Positions 5,258 through 8,907 of a stretch of DNA of 8,907 bases are shown one piece after another. The notes beneath the pieces were generated by a model that was not told the DNA's origin, did no database searches, and saw nothing but the letters and a program-made list of their open reading frames with translations. The number at the start of each line of letters is the position of its first letter. Positions within the stretch are counted from its first letter, which is position 1. Location: the NCBI GenBank assembly GCA_002171495.2, contig NHEU02000064.1, positions 1 to 8,907 on the forward strand, in the 5' to 3' direction. This DNA is from Alphaproteobacteria bacterium TMED93. Its GTDB lineage: Bacteria; Pseudomonadota; Alphaproteobacteria; TMED109. Made by a program: the position numbers and the translations under genes.

Positions 5258-7351
5258 TTATTTTTTTAAAATTATTTCTTGGGGTCTATCATATTTTATC
5301 GACTCTCCTCTACCAGATAAGCTTGGATTTTTCATAAAGTATTGGTGCGCAGATATAGAGTCTTTTCTTGGAATAACTCTTGTATAACTTCCATCTCCTT
5401 TCATTTTCCAGGCTTGAACTTTTTCATTAAGGTTTGCTACCATAATTTGTTGTAATATTTGTTTATGAACTGTTTTATTTAATATAGGAACCATAACTTC
5501 ATATCTGCGGTCAAAGTTTCTAGGCATTATATCTGCTGAAGAGATAAAAACCTTAGCAAAAGTAGAAGGCATTCTTTTTCCATTACTAAAACAATAAATT
5601 CTTGAATGTTCTAAAAATCTTCCTACAATACTTTTTACGTATATATTTTCAGAAAGTCCCTTTATTTGAGGCTTTAAACAACATATTCCTCTTACAATTA
5701 ACTCAACTCTTACATTATTTTTACTAGCATAATATAAAGCGTTGATTATTTCCTCATCAACTAATGAGTTGCATTTAAGCCATATTTCTCCATTATTTCC
5801 ACTTTTTTTATACCTTATCTCTTGATTAATTAGTCCTATAATATCTTGTCTTAGATTAAAAGGAGCAATACTCAAATAGTTCCATTTTTTGGGGGAAGAA
5901 TAACCTGTTGCCATATTAAAAAAATTTTGTGTGTCTTTTGCTATAAGCTCATTACACGTAAATAGAGACAGGTCCGTATATACTTTTGCAGTATTAATAT
6001 GATAATTTCCTGTACCAAAATGAACGTAAGTATTTAGTCCGTTTCTCTCTTTTCTTACTACAAGTGATACTTTTGCATGCGTTTTTAACTCAACTGAACC
6101 ATAAACTACTTGAACTCCATACCTTTTTAAATACCTGGCAACTTTTATATTAGCTTCCTCGTCGAATCTTGCTTTTATTTCCAATAATGCAGTTACAGAT
6201 TTACCTTCCTCTGCTGCTTCTACTAATGCTTCTATTATTTCATTATTTCCCTTAGCAGTCCTATAAATAGTTTGTTTTATAACTAATACTTTCTTATCTT
6301 TGGCTGCTTGTCTTAAAAATTTGACAACAACATCAAATGACTCATATGGATGATGAATTATCATATCTTTTTTTCTTATTGCTGAAAAACAATCATCATT
6401 AGCATCTGCTATTCTTTCTGGAAATCTTGGTTTATATTCTCTCCATTTAAGTTTATTTGAACATTTTTTATAAATTTCACTCAGAGATCCAATATCTAAT
6501 AAATGTTCAAACTTTAATATATAATCATATTTTATTTTAAGAGTTCTAACTATCATGCTTTTTAAATCTTTAGGCATGGTTTTGCTTATCTCTAACAATA
6601 TAACTCGCCCATATCTTCTTTTCCTAAGTTGATTTTCAAATGTAGTAACTAAATCTTCTGCCTCATCTATAAACTCAATATCACTATCTCTAATGATCCT
6701 AAAGGTTCCATATGATATAAACTTGAACTCAGGGAATAAATCTTTAATAAACATAACTATTAGGTCTTCTAATTTAAAAAAATTATAAGTATTTTTAAAC
6801 TTTATAAACTTAGGAAGACCCTTAGCAAAAGGAATAACAACTTTAATTAGTTTTCTATTTTTATTATTTTTTAGTTTTAAAACCATACAAAGCCCTAAAT
6901 TAGGCACAAAGGGAAAAGGGTGGGCAGGATCTACAGCAACCGGAGTTAAAAGAGGAAATACTGATTTAGTAAAAAAGTTTCTTAACCAATTCTTATCTAA
7001 TTTCACCAACTTATTAAAACTTAATATGTCTACTTTATTTTTTTTTAAATTAGATAAAATTCTAATCCAACAATCATTTTGTTTTTCTTTAAGTCTTTTA
7101 GACTCTTGTAAAACTTTCTGCATTGTTTCTTCAGGTAGCAAACCATCAATGCTTGGCAAGAATACATCACCATCTATTTGTCCTTTTAAGCCAGCTACTC
7201 TTACCATAAAAAACTCATCTAAGTTTGACCCCGATATACTTAAGAAGTTTAACCTCTCTAAAATAGGATGGTTTTCATTATATGCTTCTTCTAAAACTCT
7301 TTTGTTGAAAGCTAGCCAAGAAAGCTCCCTATTTAAAAAGTTACTACTCAT
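5258..7351 (-). CDS. ppk1: Polyphosphate kinase 1
   Basis: PPK1 makes long-chain inorganic polyphosphate from the gamma-phosphate of ATP, reversibly, through a phosphohistidine. The protein has 697 residues, normal for the family (about 690-720). The N-terminal domain starts with FLNRELSWLAFNKRVLEEA (5-23), followed by SGSNLDEFFMVRV (40-52), where Asn43 is in the ATP-contact motif, and by LLTPVAVDPAHPFPF (134-148). The catalytic C1 domain shows HHPYESFD (333-340), KQTIYRT with Arg364, and KARFDEEANI with Arg395. ELKTHAK contains His425, equivalent to the autophosphorylated E. coli His435. HFGTGNYH (444-451) follows. In the C2 domain His582 in FLEHSRIY matches E. coli His592, and ISSADIMPRNFDRRYE closes the site. 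All key residues are intact. It begins 4 nt after hdaA. The usual partner exopolyphosphatase gene ppx does not follow. Confidence 0.97.
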   Translation of the reverse strand: MSSNFLNRELSWLAFNKRVLEEAYNENHPILERLNFLSISGSNLDEFFMVRVAGLKGQIDGDVFLPSIDGLLPEETMQKVLQESKRLKEKQNDCWIRILSNLKKNKVDILSFNKLVKLDKNWLRNFFTKSVFPLLTPVAVDPAHPFPFVPNLGLCMVLKLKNNKNRKLIKVVIPFAKGLPKFIKFKNTYNFFKLEDLIVMFIKDLFPEFKFISYGTFRIIRDSDIEFIDEAEDLVTTFENQLRKRRYGRVILLEISKTMPKDLKSMIVRTLKIKYDYILKFEHLLDIGSLSEIYKKCSNKLKWREYKPRFPERIADANDDCFSAIRKKDMIIHHPYESFDVVVKFLRQAAKDKKVLVIKQTIYRTAKGNNEIIEALVEAAEEGKSVTALLEIKARFDEEANIKVARYLKRYGVQVVYGSVELKTHAKVSLVVRKERNGLNTYVHFGTGNYHINTAKVYTDLSLFTCNELIAKDTQNFFNMATGYSSPKKWNYLSIAPFNLRQDIIGLINQEIRYKKSGNNGEIWLKCNSLVDEEIINALYYASKNNVRVELIVRGICCLKPQIKGLSENIYVKSIVGRFLEHSRIYCFSNGKRMPSTFAKVFISSADIMPRNFDRRYEVMVPILNKTVHKQILQQIMVANLNEKVQAWKMKGDGSYTRVIPRKDSISAHQYFMKNPSLSGRGESIKYDRPQEIILKK

Positions 7352-7355
7352 TTTT

Positions 7356-8012
7356 TTAATAGTCCTTTTCTATTACTTCTTTTATTAACGAAATGGAAAT
7401 ATTTTTTTTTTTTTCTAAGCTTATTTTATTCAAATCCTCTATAAACAAATTTACTGCCTCATAAGATCTCTCAATTCTAGTAATCACATAATCTAATAAT
7501 TTAGTTGTAATAATTATTCCTTTATCTTTCAATAATTTTATAATTAGTCCTTTTAATAGATCATCTGAAGGAAGAGTAATTTTTACTTTTGGCAACTCTA
7601 ACAATCTAGAATTAATATCACTTAGACTTATATTTAGAGAGGTAATACTTTGACTAGTTGTTAACAGATATTTTAGTTTTTTTTCTTTTTTAAAATTAAT
7701 TAAATGTAAAAAAAATTCATAATTTCTTATATGTTCTAAATTCTCTACAGCTAAATTATTATTATCGCTAGCATTAACTTCCTCTCTATTTACTTGTTCA
7801 CTGGAAAAAATACTACAATTACTTTTATTTTGCCACACACTAACTAAGTGAGACTTTCCACTTGATTTAGGGCCTTCTATTATCAACCCACTATTTTTCC
7901 AATTAGGATATTTATCTATCCATTTAATAGCATTAGCATTGGAGTTTCCAACAATATAATTTTCTCTATTTTTTGCTTCTCTAAATTCGAATTTAATTGC
8001 TTGCTGTTTCAT
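7356..8012 (-). CDS. hdaA: DnaA-family replication regulator HdaA (Hda homologue)
   Basis: Hda/HdaA proteins resemble the AAA+ domain of DnaA and, bound to the sliding clamp, stimulate DnaA-ATP hydrolysis to prevent re-initiation of replication. The protein has 218 residues, near the family's 220-240, with no DNA-binding domain IV. Visible elements are an N-terminal YIVGNSNANA segment (19-28), Walker A GPKSSGKSH (47-55), a degenerate Walker B LAVENLEH (87-94), sensor I LLTTSQ (116-121), the arginine-finger box INSRLLELP (133-141, Arg136) and sensor II ERSYEAVNLFIEDLN (181-195). A clamp-binding motif is expected at the extreme N-terminus; QAIKFEF (4-10) is only a weak match. The ATG lies inside the last codons of the upstream permease gene (20-nt overlap) with no Shine-Dalgarno, implying coupled translation. 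A 13-nt poly-A run lies near the 3' end. Identity is well supported by this neighbourhood, since permease-hdaA-ppk1 is a known alphaproteobacterial order. Confidence 0.9.
   Translation of the reverse strand: MKQQAIKFEFREAKNRENYIVGNSNANAIKWIDKYPNWKNSGLIIEGPKSSGKSHLVSVWQNKSNCSIFSSEQVNREEVNASDNNNLAVENLEHIRNYEFFLHLINFKKEKKLKYLLTTSQSITSLNISLSDINSRLLELPKVKITLPSDDLLKGLIIKLLKDKGIIITTKLLDYVITRIERSYEAVNLFIEDLNKISLEKKKNISISLIKEVIEKDY
7402..7414 (-). repeat. 13-nt homopolymer inside hdaA (poly-A on coding strand)
   Basis: Thirteen consecutive T on the plus strand read as A13 in the hdaA message, encoding the Glu-Lys-Lys-Lys-Asn stretch at about 200-204. It is the longest homopolymer I saw in the window. 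Loss or gain of one base would alter the last 15 or so residues of HdaA. Confidence 0.9.
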
Positions 8013-8544
8013 CAGTTATATTGTTAATATTAAATAAGATTTTTCTATAATATAAAAATATAATAGATGCGAAAGGAATAGCAAAAAATATTCCTAAAAA
8101 TCCTAATAATGAACCAAATAAAAACACGGAATAGAGTATTGCTAAAGGATGAAGTCCTAATTTTTCACCGACAATCTTTGGAGATAAAAAATACCCTTCA
8201 AATAAGAAAGCTATAAAAAATATTATTATTATATAAAAAATAAAAAAAGGATCTGCAAACTGAAGTAAGCTTATATAAGCTGATAATATAAAGCTAATAA
8301 AAATTCCAAAATAAGGTATTAAGGAAAATATCCCAGAAAATACTCCTAAAAAAAGAGAATAATCAATACCAATAATATAAAAAATTATAAAATAGTACAT
8401 ACCAAGTATTACACTAACTAAAAATTGCCCTCTTAAAAATCCAGCTAATATTTCATCTACTTCTTTTATATTTTTTTCAACAATGTTTTGATATTGTTTT
8501 GGTACATTATTATTAAAAAAAAATATTATTTTTTTTCCAATCTT
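7993..8544 (-). CDS. AI-2E/PerM-family permease, C-terminal part (separate frame after a frameshift)
   Basis: This frame encodes the C-terminal membrane half of a PerM/AI-2E-family transporter. The frame is open from a TAA at 8545-8547 down to the stop at 7993. The first plausible internal ATG is at 8398-8400 (135 residues), but homology clearly starts earlier, with VPKQYQNIVEKNIKEVDEIL and then AGFLRGQFLVS, the conserved segment preceding the membrane helices. Several hydrophobic helices follow. The motif GLHPLAIL, then FGSLLGFLGIFFAIPFA, is the signature of the family (high similarity to the usual lhPlxxL...G...GxxGxxxAvPxa pattern). Transported substrate is unknown; family members have been linked to AI-2 export or Na+/H+ antiport, and neither can be assigned here. 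No ribosome binding site supports independent translation, so it is best seen as the second half of the gene described at 8513-8907. Its last 20 nt overlap hdaA. Confidence 0.8.
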   Translation of the reverse strand, partial: KIGKKIIFFFNNNVPKQYQNIVEKNIKEVDEILAGFLRGQFLVSVILGMYYFIIFYIIGIDYSLFLGVFSGIFSLIPYFGIFISFILSAYISLLQFADPFFIFYIIIIFFIAFLFEGYFLSPKIVGEKLGLHPLAILYSVFLFGSLLGFLGIFFAIPFASIIFLYYRKILFNINNITDETASN

Positions 8545-8907
8545 TTAAAAAATACCATGCGACTACTGGAGTTACTATCATAAAACTTAATAAATTTACA
8601 ATAGCTAGAGAAGAAAAAAATAATTTACTTATAATAGTTTTGAAAAAACTTCCTAAACTTTCATTTATACTTTTTAAAAAATCTAAATAATCTATATTTA
8701 GAAAACTATTATTAATTAAAATAGAAATTTTTGATATTTGAAGTTCAATTTTATTGAGCAAAGTTGGAAATTTCTCTAAAAATTTAACTGTTTGTTCTAT
8801 AATAATCGGTATAACTAAAAAAGAAAATGAGTAAATAAAAATAAAAAAAATAACCAGCATTAAAGTGGAGGCAATGCTTCTTTTGACCTTTTTTTTTTCT
8901 AAAAAAT
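8513..8907 (-). CDS. AI-2E/PerM-family permease, N-terminal part (5' cut by window edge, frameshifted)
   Basis: The frame is open to the window edge: upstream of the ATG at 8858-8860 it continues with FLEKKKVKRSIAST, which fits the family, so that ATG is not the real start. About 130 residues are visible. They comprise a hydrophobic helix (LMLVIFFIFIYSFSFLVIPI), the characteristic long soluble amphipathic segment with KFLEKFPTLLNKIE and NESLGSFFKTI, then a helix ending in VVAWYFLKDWKK, a well-known family junction. Translation then stops at 8513-8515, right where the family continues; the continuation is in another frame (7993-8544). Together the two parts give about 300 residues; with about 50 missing beyond the edge this fits the usual length of about 350. 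Classing it as a pseudogene, a slippage-expressed gene or a sequencing artefact needs outside data. Confidence 0.8.
   Translation of the reverse strand, partial: FLEKKKVKRSIASTLMLVIFFIFIYSFSFLVIPIIIEQTVKFLEKFPTLLNKIELQISKISILINNSFLNIDYLDFLKSINESLGSFFKTIISKLFFSSLAIVNLLSFMIVTPVVAWYFLKDWKKNNIFF
8515..8536 (-). other. Frameshift site in the permease gene (adjacent poly-A and poly-T runs)
   Basis: On the plus strand there are nine A (8515-8523), then TATTA, then eight T (8529-8536); in the message this is A8, TAATA, T9. The upstream frame ends in a stop at 8513-8515 and the downstream frame is closed by a stop at 8545-8547, so the frame change must fall in about 8516-8544. Dropping one base from either run restores DWKK followed by about ten residues and VPKQYQNIVEK, a continuous permease sequence. 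Confidence 0.85.

Noticed and set aside
7026..7388. 120-codon plus-strand frame across the ppk1 start and hdaA end
   Set aside because: It is antisense to the strongly conserved ppk1 N-terminus and the hdaA tail; its Phe/Leu/Ser-rich sequence results from reversed Lys/Glu codons.

Overview
This is an ordinary, tightly packed housekeeping region from a very AT-rich bacterium, most likely a streamlined alphaproteobacterium (SAR11/Pelagibacterales-like or another AT-rich marine lineage). Three things point that way. A+T is roughly three quarters by eye. The aroQ-accB-accC order and the AI-2E permease-hdaA-ppk1 order, with aspS nearby, are, from memory, typical of alphaproteobacteria. The AspRS start (MHHYRTHTCGEL) and the BCCP site (EAMKTMN) also look alphaproteobacterial. 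The intact thiazole, shikimate and fatty-acid genes argue against a strongly reduced intracellular parasite. Family names come from recognising motifs, not from database searches.

Layout. Positions 1-1341 are a minus-strand operon, aroQ-accB-accC, with accC cut by the window edge; it covers a shikimate-pathway step and the first step of fatty-acid synthesis. Only 30 bp separate its start from a divergent plus-strand operon at 1372-3393: thiS-thiG (thiazole part of thiamine) followed 1 nt later by a CurA-like NADPH oxidoreductase. That operon runs tail-to-tail, with a 10-bp gap, into a minus-strand series that occupies the rest of the window. In transcription order the series is an AI-2E/PerM-family permease (5' end outside the window), hdaA (DnaA-family regulator of replication initiation), ppk1 (polyphosphate kinase) and aspS (aspartyl-tRNA synthetase). 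Almost every nucleotide is coding; the longest non-coding gap is 63 bp, between ppk1 and aspS. I see no tRNA, rRNA, mobile element, CRISPR, riboswitch or convincing hairpin terminator.

The most notable signal is in the permease gene. It reads as one protein only if a single nucleotide is skipped in a poly-A/poly-T tract at about 8515-8536, so it is a real frameshift, a slippage site or a sequencing error. Because hdaA starts inside the permease's last codons and has no visible ribosome binding site, the frameshift could also affect hdaA. Other points are the thiS Gly-Gly-Gly codons doubling as the thiG Shine-Dalgarno sequence, a 13-nt poly-A run inside hdaA, a histidine in AspRS associated with non-discriminating enzymes, and the apparent absence of ppx and rnd between ppk1 and aspS. 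I did not find a new multi-gene system here.
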